Shown here: in pieces, positions 1 through 7,496 of the stretch
How the letters are laid out: each line of letters starts with the position of its first letter
How positions within the stretch are numbered: position 1 is the stretch's first letter
Origin: Christensenella sp. UBA5327
GTDB taxonomy: Bacteria; Bacillota; Clostridia; Christensenellales; Aristaeellaceae
Length of the DNA: 33,414 nucleotides
Assembly: GCA_002411105.1 (NCBI GenBank)
Contig: DHQX01000027.1
Location: 1-33,414, forward strand
Direction: 5' to 3'
Position numbers and translations under genes: made by a program
The notes under the pieces: model-generated
Seen by the model: only the letters and a program-made list of their open reading frames with translations
Databases searched by the model: none
What the model was told of the DNA's origin: nothing

Positions 1-312
1 TGTTGGTTATTCAGGAGACACTAGCTTAACATCCTTTCTGCCGGTGTCTTGATCATATCATAGCGGATTCTTCGGTTGCATCTCCACCAACTGCACATTG
101 AGCTTCGTCAACCGGCGGTTGCCTCCGGCCCACAGGGGCCGTGTGTCTGTGTTTTCCGAAAGAATTTCCAAGCCTTCCCATCAGCTTTCAAGGACATTGA
201 ATGGGCCGGGCACCCAGGCGCGCAAAAAAGCGCGGGAAAACGGCATATTTCCCTTTAATCCTTAAGTTTTATATGGTATACTGTCCGGCATCAGGAAAAA
301 AGGAGTATCGGA
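1..312. other. Left-edge stretch without a recognisable gene
   Basis: No convincing coding region is seen in these 312 bases. The three plus-strand frames entering from the left edge close within about 17 codons, and the short open frames further in carry no ribosome site or recognisable motif. I see no tRNA-like fold. The only functional signals are the promoter and ribosome site of the lipoprotein gene at its right end. Confidence 0.5.
254..282 (+). promoter_or_regulatory. Candidate promoter of the lipoprotein gene
   Basis: A -10 element TATACT (277-282) is preceded by TG one base away, forming an extended -10, and lies 17 bases after a weak -35 TTTAAT (254-259). It stands about 30 bases before the lipoprotein start. 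Predicted by eye only. Confidence 0.5.
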
Positions 313-777
313 ATGACCAAAAACAGGAAACTCGCCACCCTTCTATTCCTGCTGCTCATCAGCGCCCTGGTGCTCAGCGGCTGCGCAGGAAAGCCTAAAC
401 TGGAAGACACCATCATCGGCAACTGGGAGGCTAAGGCCTTCACCGATAACCTGGGCCTGGACAGTTTGGAAGGCTCCGGCGTGCCCGCCCCCAAGGAAAC
501 CTGGGTGCAGTTTACCAAAGCCGGCGAAATGCAGATCATGGCAGACGGCAAGCCCCTGCTTGACTTCATGAAGGAAGCCTTGGAAAAGAACGGCGCAGAT
601 GAGGAAACCGTCAAAGGCCTGCTAGGCCTCTTCCCCACCTTCAACTACAAGGTTGAAAACGGTAAGGTGATCCTGACCGCCTTTGGCGACAGCCAGAGCA
701 TGGACGCCAAGCTGGACGGTGACAAGATGACCCTGTCAGACGGCAAGAATTCCATGGAATTCACCAAGCGCAAATAA
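313..777 (+). CDS. Small lipoprotein of unknown function
   Basis: The 154-residue product has a charged N-terminus, a hydrophobic stretch and a lipobox LSGC with the lipidated cysteine at residue 24, so it should be anchored on the outer face of the cytoplasmic membrane. The mature part starts with a G-N-W-E-A-K stretch and alternates polar and hydrophobic residues, ending in a lysine-rich tail. This pattern is common in small beta-rich, lipocalin-like lipoproteins of Clostridia, but I recognise no named family. The start is fixed by AGGAG at 301-305, seven bases before ATG. It is a single-gene unit, with a promoter before it and a strong terminator after it. The export class is well supported; the function is unknown. 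Confidence 0.85.
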   Translation: MTKNRKLATLLFLLLISALVLSGCAGKPKLEDTIIGNWEAKAFTDNLGLDSLEGSGVPAPKETWVQFTKAGEMQIMADGKPLLDFMKEALEKNGADEETVKGLLGLFPTFNYKVENGKVILTAFGDSQSMDAKLDGDKMTLSDGKNSMEFTKRK

Positions 778-798
778 ATCCATTTCAGAACATCAAGA

Positions 799-833
799 GG
801 GGCTGCAGCGGAAAACCTGCTGCAGCTCTTTTT
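799..833 (+). terminator. Rho-independent terminator of the lipoprotein gene
   Basis: An 8-bp stem GCTGCAGC (802-809 and 819-826) is extended by GG/CC around an AAAA loop with one bulged T, and is followed by five T at 829-833. This is a textbook intrinsic terminator about 20 bases after the stop codon. Confidence 0.85.
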
Positions 834-1107
834 ATATACCTGGATGCCGGTCTGCACTTTGTCAAATGGTTGGATATTCAGGCTTTTCCATTCCGGTCCC
901 GAGGCAAAACCGCAAGCTTCCGCACCCTGTATCAAGCTTCGCCGCTGCACCCCGCCATGTAAAGCCAATGTAATATTTTTTCATTCTACATGCAATGATG
1001 TCATCTTATGCTACGATAGCAAACAGCGTCATTTTCAGGGCGTGAATTCATTTGAATCGAAGCGGTTGACGGATCTGCTTTGCATAAGAAAAGGAGAACA
1101 AAAGAAA

Positions 1108-1920
1108 TTGAGGATGGACAAAGACTGGAAAAAGCTGATCACTTTCTTGCTGCTGATCCTTTTGGTCAGCGCAATCTTCAACACCCTCATCATTCTCAAT
1201 GGCGGAAAGATTGAAGAAAACATCCCATACGCGGCTGTTCTGATATTCTCACCCGCTGCAATCAGCCTGCTGGTGAACCTCATCTACGAAAAGAATGTGC
1301 GCGGATTTGGCTGGAAGTGGCAGCACACCAAATGGCACCTGGTGAGCTACGCCGTCCCTTTGCTTTATATTGTTGGGGCATATGGCCTGGTGGTTCTTGC
1401 GGGGTTTGCCAGCTTGGACCTGGAAAAAATAAATGAGCTGGGCTTTGGGGGCATCCTGATGATCCCAACGGTAGGCATCACCGGGGTCGTCTTGCAGGTT
1501 TTGGGCGAAGAGATTGGCTGGCGCGGGTTCCTCTTGAAAAACCTTTACAAGAAGATGAGCTTTGGAAAAGCATCCCTGATCACGGGCGCTGTATGGGCTT
1601 TGTTCCACTACCCCTTATTGCTGATGGGGAATTACAACAACGGCGCCACCCCGGCCTGGTATGCATTGCTCTGTTTCACACTCGCCATTCTCAGCGCCAA
1701 CACCATCATCAATTGGCTTTACATCAAGTCCGGCAGCTTATGGACAGCCCTTATTTTCCACAGCGTTCACAACTCCCTTCTGAGTGATTTGAATCCCTTG
1801 ATTGTCAACTCGCAAATTACGCCTTTTCTGCTCACGGAATTTGGGGCAGTGCTGGCTGTTGCCATTCTGGCGGCCGCCTTTTATTTCTGGAAAAAGAGAG
1901 ATGAATTGCCCTCTGCCTGA
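1108..1920 (+). CDS. CPBP-family intramembrane metalloprotease
   Basis: About 270 residues with roughly seven to eight hydrophobic segments. The CPBP (Abi/Rce1-like) signature is present: E-E-I-G-W-R-G at residues 134-140 (motif EExxxR), F-H-Y at 166-168, and H-S-V-H-N at 218-222. The two glutamates and the histidines form the membrane-embedded catalytic centre in this family. Members process prenylated or secreted peptides, or serve as bacteriocin immunity proteins; the substrate here is unknown. The frame stays open upstream, but AGGAG at 1092-1096 favours TTG at 1108 (11 bases away) over ATG at 1114; both give nearly the same protein. No bacteriocin-like gene lies next to it. Family call firm, role open. 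Confidence 0.88.
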   Translation: MRMDKDWKKLITFLLLILLVSAIFNTLIILNGGKIEENIPYAAVLIFSPAAISLLVNLIYEKNVRGFGWKWQHTKWHLVSYAVPLLYIVGAYGLVVLAGFASLDLEKINELGFGGILMIPTVGITGVVLQVLGEEIGWRGFLLKNLYKKMSFGKASLITGAVWALFHYPLLLMGNYNNGATPAWYALLCFTLAILSANTIINWLYIKSGSLWTALIFHSVHNSLLSDLNPLIVNSQITPFLLTEFGAVLAVAILAAAFYFWKKRDELPSA

Positions 1921-1964
1921 GCCATCGCATCCCCCTGACAAGCTGGGTTCGCCTGGCGATGGCT
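1920..1964. repeat. 9-bp inverted repeat at the CPBP stop codon
   Basis: AGCCATCGC (1920-1928) is the exact reverse complement of GCGATGGCT (1956-1964), with 27 bases between. No T-run follows, so it is not a clear terminator; it may be an mRNA 3'-end hairpin. Confidence 0.4.
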
Positions 1965-2236
1965 TCGCCATGGCTGACCGGCAGCCAGAGCATTTCCGCG
2001 AATGAACAGGTCACCTCGCCTGTAAAATCATTGGCTTTTATCCTGTTGATGCTTCCAGCCGGCAAAAAGCGCAGCGTTGCAGCCGCGCAGTCCGCAGCGC
2101 CCGGCTTTGCTATATGGCCCAAGGCCAGCCGACGGATCATCCGCAGGGTATATTGAAAGAGCCGGCAGAGCCGGGGCGAAAACAAGGGCCCGGCCTTGGG
2201 CGACCGCCATTGATCATAGAACGGAGACAAATGCGA
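1965..2236. other. Intergenic stretch with no clear gene
   Basis: The stretch between the CPBP gene and the DUF899 gene (about 316 bases counting from the CPBP stop) holds no gene I can support. The open frames in it lack ribosome sites and domain motifs. Only the inverted repeat at its left end and GGAG at 2223-2226, the ribosome site of the next gene, are seen. I see no convincing promoter. Confidence 0.4.
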
Positions 2237-2815
2237 ATGAACATCAAACAAACCATCCTCGCTTTGGAAGAGGAGATGGAAGCAACATACGAAAAACTCA
2301 GCGACCTGAGGGCCAGCGATCCGCCAACCCCATGGGGCGATTATGACTTTATCGGCGCGGACGGCCAAAGCGTGAGGCTCGGCGATCTGTTTGGCAACAA
2401 GGACAGCTTGATCCTGGTGCACAACATGGGGCGCCAGTGTCCCTACTGCACGGTGTGGGCAGACGGCTTTAGCGACAGTTACCACCGGATAGCTGCCAAA
2501 GCGGCGTTTGTGGTGACTTCAAAGGAAACCATTGAGGCACAGCAGAAAAACATCAAGGAGCGGGGCTGGCAGTTCCCGATGGTCTCCTCCGGGGACAACC
2601 GGATCCTTGAAGATCTGGGCTTCCTTGGCGAAGGCAGGGTCATCCCTGGGCTGGCTTTCTTCAGCAAAAACAACAACGGGGAGATTTTTTACCACAGCAG
2701 GCATGTTTTTGGCAGCGGCGACCAGTTTGGCATGTTGTGGCATGTGTTGGATTTGGTGGGGAAATGGGACCCCGCTGAATACCAGCTGCCCCAGCCACAA
2801 GGGCAGCGCGGTTAA
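2237..2815 (+). CDS. DUF899-family thioredoxin-like protein
   Basis: About 192 residues. The core from residue 34 onward reads as a thioredoxin-like fold of the AhpC/TSA superfamily: Y-D-F-I-G, a strand L-I-L-V-H-N, then C-P-Y-C at residues 68-71 followed by W-A-D-G-F, a combination typical of DUF899. The CxxC pair suggests thiol-disulfide exchange; no signal peptide is visible, so it is probably cytoplasmic. The N-terminal 30 residues form a charged helix rich in glutamate. GGAG at 2223-2226 lies 10 bases before ATG 2237 and only four before ATG 2231, so 2237 is preferred. Partner and substrate are unknown. Confidence 0.85.
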   Translation: MNIKQTILALEEEMEATYEKLSDLRASDPPTPWGDYDFIGADGQSVRLGDLFGNKDSLILVHNMGRQCPYCTVWADGFSDSYHRIAAKAAFVVTSKETIEAQQKNIKERGWQFPMVSSGDNRILEDLGFLGEGRVIPGLAFFSKNNNGEIFYHSRHVFGSGDQFGMLWHVLDLVGKWDPAEYQLPQPQGQRG

Positions 2816-2925
2816 TGCGTGAGGCCGCATGCTCCTGACCTTCGGCATGCCGGGTAAAATCATCATAGGCTTTTCTGTTGAAATTGAGTTCCCAGGCCCG
2901 GAACTTTGGAGAAAGGAGCACCGCC

Positions 2926-3306
2926 ATGAACCGCCCCAGCATCAGATTTGGCGCTATCAACATTGACTGCGCCCAAGACCAGGTGCACGCCATGATCGCG
3001 TTTTACACCCAGCTGCTGGATATGACTCTGGAAACACCCGAGGATTTTCCCTATCCCTACCTGCAGGGGGATGGCTTTGACATTTCGCTGCAGCCAGGCG
3101 ACGACTACCTGCCCCCCACCTGGCCCACCAATGAGCGCGGCCAACAGCTGCACCTGGATTTGACGGTCAAGGACCTACCCGCCGCCATTGCCTTTGCCAA
3201 ATCGCTGGGAGCCACGGAATCTCCCGAACAATACGGCAAAAACTGGCACATTCTCCTGGATCCCGCCGGGCACCCCTTTTGCCTGTGCCTGGAGCCGGAA
3301 AGCTGA
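2926..3306 (+). CDS. VOC (glyoxalase/bleomycin-resistance) family protein
   Basis: The 126-residue product has the two beta-alpha-beta-beta-beta modules of the vicinal oxygen chelate superfamily: an N-terminal module with A-F-Y-T-Q-L-L (the usual helix after the first strand) and a second with L-H-L-D-L-T-V-K-D, a helix A-I-A-F-A-K-S-L-G-A and a closing D-P-A-G-H-P-F-C-L-C. The D-P-x-G-x-P-F-C ending is characteristic of VOC proteins. Such proteins are metal enzymes (glyoxalases, dioxygenases, fosfomycin-type resistance) or binding proteins; the substrate cannot be read from sequence. AGGAG at 2914-2918 fixes the ATG at 2926; a longer open frame upstream lacks a ribosome site. Confidence 0.88.
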   Translation: MNRPSIRFGAINIDCAQDQVHAMIAFYTQLLDMTLETPEDFPYPYLQGDGFDISLQPGDDYLPPTWPTNERGQQLHLDLTVKDLPAAIAFAKSLGATESPEQYGKNWHILLDPAGHPFCLCLEPES

Positions 3307-3387
3307 AGCACATGTTTCATCAGCCCATGTGAAGCGCCAGAGCGGGTATGATCGCCCGGAACAAAGATATCGTCCCCTTTTCTGACA

Positions 3388-3419
3388 AGCGGGCCAGGCA
3401 ATAAATGCCGGCCCGCTTT
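3388..3419 (+). terminator. Hairpin terminator between convergent genes
   Basis: An 8-bp stem AGCGGGCC/GGCCCGCT (3388-3395 and 3410-3417) is topped by a second 4-bp stem GGCA/TGCC (3397-3400, 3406-3409) around ATAAA. A short T-run (TTT, counting the last stem base) follows on the plus strand. It separates the VOC gene from the convergent rhodanese gene and may serve both. Confidence 0.6.
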
Positions 3420-3441
3420 CCGTTGTGGTTGTCTGTTCCTG

Positions 3442-4155
3442 TTACTCGACGGGATACCCCGCGGCTACCCAGCCTGGGTACTCGCCTTCAAGCCTGAACA
3501 CCTTGTCGAAGCCTGCTTGGATCAATTTGGTGGCCCCGGCAATCGCGGGGTCTTCTCCCTGGCAATAGATCAGGTAGGTTTTATCCTTGTCCAGCGTCGG
3601 GATCGCTTTGTCAAGCGTTCCATCGCCCACAGGATGGTTGATGGCGCCGGGAAGGTGTCCCTTGTCGTACATCGGGGATACATCGATGATGATCAGGTCC
3701 GGTATGCTATCCATGAGCGCCTTGGCGACCTGGGGGGATACATCGGTGTAATGAGCGATCGGGTAGCCTGCAGCCACCCAGCTCGGGTACTCGCCCTGCA
3801 GCCTGAACACCTTCTTGAACCCGGCGTCGACCAGCTTCGTTGCCCCGGCAATCGCAGGGGCTTCCCCCTGGCAGTAGATCAGGTAGGTCTTATTCTTGTC
3901 CAGCGTCGGGATCGCTTTGTCAAGCGTTCCGTCGCCCACAGGATGGTTGATGGCTCCTGGAAGATGTCCCTCTTGATACATCGGCGACACATCGATGATG
4001 ACCAGGTCCTCCACGCTCTCCATAAGCGCTTGGGCGACCTTTGGGGTTACATCGACATAGCCAGGTGCAGGTGCTTGTGTTGCATAGCCTGTCAGGCCAA
4101 GCATCAGGGACAGGATCAGCAGGATACCAAACAGCCTGGTCTTGGCGTTTAGCAT
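3442..4155 (-). CDS. Exported tandem rhodanese-domain protein
   Basis: The 237-residue product carries an N-terminal export signal (hydrophobic residues about 8-23) and two rhodanese-like domains, roughly 33-135 and 136-237. They are near copies with a 103-residue period, also plain in the DNA (309-bp period). Each has the G-H-L-P-G-A-I-N-H strand-loop and a Y-C-Q-G-E active-site loop with cysteine at 95 and 198, so both keep the sulfur-accepting residue. Rhodanese domains bind persulfide sulfur or act as sulfur relays; the true substrate is unknown. The signal ends L-T-G-Y-A at 21-25, exactly a lipobox except that Tyr24 (TAT) replaces cysteine (TGT), so the protein may be released or left unprocessed. 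AAAGGAG precedes the ATG. Confidence 0.9.
   Translation of the reverse strand: MLNAKTRLFGILLILSLMLGLTGYATQAPAPGYVDVTPKVAQALMESVEDLVIIDVSPMYQEGHLPGAINHPVGDGTLDKAIPTLDKNKTYLIYCQGEAPAIAGATKLVDAGFKKVFRLQGEYPSWVAAGYPIAHYTDVSPQVAKALMDSIPDLIIIDVSPMYDKGHLPGAINHPVGDGTLDKAIPTLDKDKTYLIYCQGEDPAIAGATKLIQAGFDKVFRLEGEYPGWVAAGYPVE
3460..4068 (-). repeat. Internal 309-bp tandem duplication in the rhodanese gene
   Basis: The two rhodanese domains are encoded by direct repeats about 309 bp apart; for example the stretch starting CCAGCGTCGGGATCGC occurs at 3591 and again at 3900. Long runs are identical, with mostly third-position changes elsewhere. This points to a fairly recent in-frame duplication of one domain, or to gene conversion. 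Repeat borders are approximate. Confidence 0.8.
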
Positions 4156-4451
4156 AATAGCATCTCCTTTTGTCTATTCACCTTGCGATGTCATAGGAGC
4201 GTACCCGCTTTTCGCCATTCTAAAAATCTTATCAAATTTAAAATTTCCGTTTCGTTTGCGTGGCCTTTGGCGCAACCCCATTGCCCCATCTGCTGCCAGT
4301 TTCCAAACGCTGTCAGAAAGCGGGCCGTTCCAGACAAAACAGGAAACTGCGGAGGGCGTAAAACCCGTGTGACAGCGGCATCCAGGGGTATGCTTCATCC
4401 AACAATACCAGAAATTGCTTGCTCGAACAGACTGAAAGGAGACGAGAACCT
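4156..4451. other. Divergent intergenic region (rhodanese / secreted-protein cluster)
   Basis: These 296 bases separate the minus-strand rhodanese gene from the plus-strand secreted-protein cluster and should hold promoters for both. The AT-rich part around 4221-4250 carries on the minus strand an extended -10-like TGATAAGAT (complement of 4226-4234), a weak candidate for the rhodanese gene. I found no convincing promoter on the plus strand. The ribosome site AAAGGAG of the first cluster gene is at 4435-4441. Confidence 0.35.
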
Positions 4452-4973
4452 ATGAAAACCAACAAGATGCTCAAGCAGGCGGCCTGCCTGGCACTGGCCC
4501 TGCTGCTGATGAGCCCCATGCTGATCTCCCCCGTCCAAGCGACCGATGAGGACGATCCGCCTGAAGGTTTTATCGGCCGTGACGGCTTAATCGACATAGA
4601 AAAATACCTCCAGATACCTATTCGCGACGTTGTGCCAAACCCCTGGCGCGGCAACGATTCCCACTGGATCATTTGGGACGCCGTTGCTAACACACCGGTA
4701 GAAGTGGTCGACCTCCCCTCTCGGGTCAACCGCGTGGCGGAAGCCGTGAAGCAAGGCATCGTCTTCATGGAAGAAAGCGACCAGGATGAGGAGCAGGGCT
4801 TTTGGGGTACGCTGGGCCGCGGCATCAAGAAGGTCGGCACTTTTGCTGGCAGCATGGTGGTTGGCGCCGTCAAAACCGCCGGCAATGTGGTTGTGGGCTT
4901 GGGAGAAGGGGTTATCAACCTCATTTCCAACCCCTTCGCCGCCCCCGTACCTCCCACCCAAAAGCGACCCTGA
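4452..4973 (+). CDS. Exported protein with C-terminal DEEQ/glycine-rich module
   Basis: I do not recognise this 173-residue protein. It has a clear export signal (hydrophobic residues 11-28, A-x-A-like cleavage near residue 30). The mature N-terminal part is acidic with several tryptophans. The C-terminal part, from DEEQGF at 112-117, continues as a glycine-rich amphipathic stretch (G-T-L-G-R-G-I-K-K, then small-residue helices to about 160) and a proline-rich tail. The same module is found in the next gene. Spaced glycines between hydrophobic residues recall glycine-zipper helices that pack in or on membranes; that is inference. AAAGGAG at 4435-4441 lies 10 bases before the ATG; an upstream in-frame ATG at 4419 has no ribosome site. 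First gene of a four-gene secreted cluster. Confidence 0.75.
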   Translation: MKTNKMLKQAACLALALLLMSPMLISPVQATDEDDPPEGFIGRDGLIDIEKYLQIPIRDVVPNPWRGNDSHWIIWDAVANTPVEVVDLPSRVNRVAEAVKQGIVFMEESDQDEEQGFWGTLGRGIKKVGTFAGSMVVGAVKTAGNVVVGLGEGVINLISNPFAAPVPPTQKRP

Positions 4974-4988
4974 CAGCATTCTCCTGAG

Positions 4989-5021
4989 CCCGCGCCGGGG
5001 CCCCAACGCCTCCCGCGCGGG
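4989..5021 (+). repeat. Hairpin between the first two cluster genes
   Basis: CCCGCGC (4989-4995) pairs with GCGCGGG (5015-5021); the loop contains the self-complementary GGGGCCCC. No T-run follows. It lies in the 86-base gap after the first cluster gene and could protect or attenuate the transcript there. Confidence 0.4.
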
Positions 5022-5059
5022 GTAACCCACCCAGACGACGATGAAATGAGGTAAAACAG

Positions 5060-5404
5060 ATGACACATCACAGCACATGGATGCGCACACTGGCGCTAGT
5101 CATGGCCCTTGGTCTCACCTTGAGCCTGGGCAGCGCCCTGGCGCAGGCAGACACCCAGACCGATGAGGAGCAAGGCTTCTTCAGCAAGCTATGGCACTAT
5201 GTGGAACACCTGCCTGTGGCCATGGAGGATGAGGAGCAGAGCTTCCTTGGTTCACTTGGGTGCGGCTTGCAGAAGGCCGCCAGCGCCGTTGGCGGCGCCT
5301 TGAAAAGGGGCATCGACTTCGCCGGTGACCTGCTGGTGGGCGTGGCCCCGCAACCCGAAGGCCCGCCCATCGCCCAGGAGCCGCTCACCCCGGTGAACCC
5401 ATAA
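5060..5404 (+). CDS. Small exported protein with two DEEQ motifs
   Basis: Unknown 114-residue protein. Residues 1-29 are a strong signal peptide ending G-S-A-L-A-Q; its core nearly matches that of the next gene in protein and DNA. The mature part begins DTQTDEEQGF (DEEQ at 35-38), has an aromatic stretch with L-W-H-Y, then a second DEEQSF (57-62) followed by G-S-L-G-C-G-L-Q-K and a glycine-spaced amphipathic helix A-V-G-G-A-L-K-R-G-I-D-F-A-G. This second copy aligns with the C-terminal module of the gene before it. The tail is proline-rich. One cysteine (68) remains after export. GAGG lies shortly before the ATG. It looks like a partial paralogue of its neighbour, trimmed to the module. Confidence 0.75.
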   Translation: MTHHSTWMRTLALVMALGLTLSLGSALAQADTQTDEEQGFFSKLWHYVEHLPVAMEDEEQSFLGSLGCGLQKAASAVGGALKRGIDFAGDLLVGVAPQPEGPPIAQEPLTPVNP

Positions 5405-5420
5405 ACAGAGGAAAGTAAAA

Positions 5421-6929
5421 ATGTCAAGATACAGCAAAATGATCCGCGTCCTGGCTTTTGTTCTTGCCCTTGGCCTCTCCCTCAGCCTGGGCAGCGCCCT
5501 GGCCCAGAGCACACCTTCCCCCAAGTACCTTCAGACCGAACTAACGCTTGACATCAACAAGGCCGCCATGGCAGAGATCCTGGGGCAGATGCTCCTGTCC
5601 GATGAGAGCGGCGAGGCGGCTGCCCTCTTTGACAAGGAAAGCCTGGATAGTCTGGATGTGCTTCTTGACGCCATCAACAAAATCTGGATGCGCGTCATCA
5701 GCGGGCCCGGCCTGAACACCCTGACCCTGGACACTGAGGAAGATATCCTGTTTGACATCCAACTGGTGGATGACCAGGAAGGCCCTTTAGCCACCGTCAC
5801 CACCAGCCTCCTGCCCGGCGCCGCCATCCGCGTCCCCCAGGATGTGATGAAGGAATTCATCGGCGTGCTGCCCACCACCGACGCCCTGGCCACCCAGCCC
5901 GAATGGGGCCAGGCCTATACCGATGCCATTGAAGCCTACTTTGTAAGCCAGGTGCCCGGCTCCCAGGAGGCCGTCCCCGGCGCGTATGAGATGGAGGGGG
6001 CCGGCAGCTTCACCAAGCGCACCAGCTTCACGGTGGATAGCCATATGATTCTTGGCATGATCCAGGCGCTGCTTGATGTTTTCAAGCAGGACGCCGCCGC
6101 CCAGGAGATGGTGACCCTGCTTATGACAAGCAGCGCCGCGGAAGAACAGCCTGACGAAGGCGCGGCCCCCGCCCCCAAAGACGCGCAGGAGCTGATCGCC
6201 AGCCTCGAGCAGGCCCTTAGCGAGGCCGCCAGGGAAGAACCCCGCGAGCTGGGAACCCAGACCATCTACCAGACCGATGATGGCCTGCGCACCTATGTGG
6301 AAACGCTGCTCAACGCCAGATCCGCCGCCGAGCCCCGCCTGCTGATTACCCTGCTCAATGAAGATGGCGAGAACGGCCAGGATAACCTCAACCAGCTCAT
6401 CATCATCACCGACAACCCCGACGGCGAAACCCACAGCCAGCAAGAGACTGACTGGGACAATTTGCTGCAGCGCATCACCGATGGCAGCAACACCGAAGAC
6501 AGCGTCATCAGCCTCACCAGCCAGACCGCGGTGTTTGGGCCCCAGCAGAAGAAGCTGCACAACGCCCAGATTGGCCTGCAGGACCATAACGGCACCTATG
6601 CCCTGGTAAGCGGCACCATGACCGACCTCACAGACGGCAGCGAGGAAGGAAGCACCAGCCTGTTCCTCCTGGCCAATGAACCCCTGATTTCCGTTTACTA
6701 CACGCAAAAGCCCCTGGGAGACGGCGAAGTGCCGGCCCTGCCGTCCATGGAAGGCCGCATGCAGGTCTACTTTGGCGATGGCGTGGACGCCCAGGAGGAA
6801 CAGCGTCTGGGCGGCATCCTGGAAACCCGCGGCCTGCCCAACCTCATCATCAACATCGCCCAGGCCCTGCCTGAGGAGGCCGAGCGCATCATCGCGATGC
6901 TGATGGCTTCTCAGACCAGCGTGGAGTGA
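5421..6929 (+). CDS. Large exported protein of unknown function
   Basis: The 502-residue product starts with a signal peptide (residues 8-29, ending G-S-A-L-A-Q) almost the same as that of the preceding gene. The mature part is acidic and cysteine-free, with no membrane segment. It alternates helical, glutamine/glutamate-rich stretches with beta-like blocks such as Q-T-I-Y-Q-T-D-D-G-L and A-L-V-S-G-T-M-T-D-L-T. A linker around residues 232-250 is rich in alanine, proline and acidic residues, suggesting two domains. I recognise no family and see no catalytic motif. AGAGGAAAG at 5407-5415 sits before the ATG, 16 bases after the previous stop, so it is very likely co-transcribed. It is the main product of the cluster by size; a structural or binding role outside the membrane is the most one can infer. 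Confidence 0.8.
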   Translation: MSRYSKMIRVLAFVLALGLSLSLGSALAQSTPSPKYLQTELTLDINKAAMAEILGQMLLSDESGEAAALFDKESLDSLDVLLDAINKIWMRVISGPGLNTLTLDTEEDILFDIQLVDDQEGPLATVTTSLLPGAAIRVPQDVMKEFIGVLPTTDALATQPEWGQAYTDAIEAYFVSQVPGSQEAVPGAYEMEGAGSFTKRTSFTVDSHMILGMIQALLDVFKQDAAAQEMVTLLMTSSAAEEQPDEGAAPAPKDAQELIASLEQALSEAAREEPRELGTQTIYQTDDGLRTYVETLLNARSAAEPRLLITLLNEDGENGQDNLNQLIIITDNPDGETHSQQETDWDNLLQRITDGSNTEDSVISLTSQTAVFGPQQKKLHNAQIGLQDHNGTYALVSGTMTDLTDGSEEGSTSLFLLANEPLISVYYTQKPLGDGEVPALPSMEGRMQVYFGDGVDAQEEQRLGGILETRGLPNLIINIAQALPEEAERIIAMLMASQTSVE

Positions 6930-6956
6930 ACCTTACCGCATGAGAGGAGAAAACCC

Positions 6957-7391
6957 ATGACTCGAAAAAGCACCTTCCCCCGCCTGCTTCTGCTGTCCCT
7001 GGCGCTGGCGCTGATACTCAGCCTGGCGCAGGCCAGCGAGGCGCCGGATCAGGCCCGGGCATTCGACCCCATCCTCAAACGTCTCCAGGATTTCGCTTCC
7101 CCAGGCTTTGATGAGCGGGAGTTCCTCCCCTGGCATCCTGATGAATTCAGGCTGGATCAGGCCACGCTTCAGGAAATGCTGTCCCGCCAATCTGAGACAA
7201 TGGGGGCAATATTGGATCGTCTGGAAAGCAAACAGCCATCGGCGGAACACAAGGATGAGGGCATGCTCGGCTTTGAGCGTCTTGCCCTGCTGTCCCTGAA
7301 CCAAAAGATCAATCAGAGCACGGAGCTGATGACCTCTTACATTAGGAGGGTGTCTGAGAGCATGTCCAACCTCGTCAGACAAATGGACTAA
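6957..7391 (+). CDS. Small exported helical protein
   Basis: Unknown 144-residue protein, last of the secreted cluster. A signal peptide covers residues 1-26 (poly-leucine core, cleavage near A-Q-A-S). The mature part is strongly helical and charged: heptad-like spacing is seen in the segment L-D-Q-A-T-L-Q-E-M-L through I-L-D-R-L-E-S and in the C-terminal stretch L-L-S-L-N-Q-K-I-N-Q to the end, so short coiled coils are likely. It has no cysteine and no DEEQ module. AGAGGAGA at 6943-6950 lies six bases before the ATG; the gap to the previous gene is 27 bases, so it belongs to the same transcript. A terminator follows. Confidence 0.75.
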   Translation: MTRKSTFPRLLLLSLALALILSLAQASEAPDQARAFDPILKRLQDFASPGFDEREFLPWHPDEFRLDQATLQEMLSRQSETMGAILDRLESKQPSAEHKDEGMLGFERLALLSLNQKINQSTELMTSYIRRVSESMSNLVRQMD

Positions 7392-7468
7392 GTCCGGCAC
7401 CGCCTGAAGAGCCGGGCACATCCCGGGGATGCTGATAGCCCCCGCTCCAGGCGCGGAATAGCCCCTCC

Positions 7469-7492
7469 GCCCCGGCCATCCGGGGCTTCTTT
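7469..7492 (+). terminator. Terminator of the secreted-protein cluster
   Basis: A perfect 7-bp stem GCCCCGG/CCGGGGC (7469-7475, 7480-7486) with loop CCAT is followed by TTCTTT. It ends the four-gene cluster and lies just before the promoter of the UPF0303 gene. Confidence 0.75.
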
Positions 7493-7496
7493 CCGC

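Noticed and set aside
1..312. Possible end of a gene entering from the left edge
   Set aside because: All three plus-strand frames stop within about 17 codons, and no minus-strand frame shows a ribosome site or motif.
4369..4394. GTGACA and TATGCT as the promoter of the secreted-protein cluster
   Set aside because: The spacing is only 14 bases, too short for a normal promoter; the cluster promoter remains unidentified.
5787..6707. Long minus-strand open frame opposite the 502-residue exported protein gene
   Set aside because: The translation is low-complexity in glycine, valine and alanine with no ribosome site. The plus-strand gene has a signal peptide and a good ribosome site in an operon.
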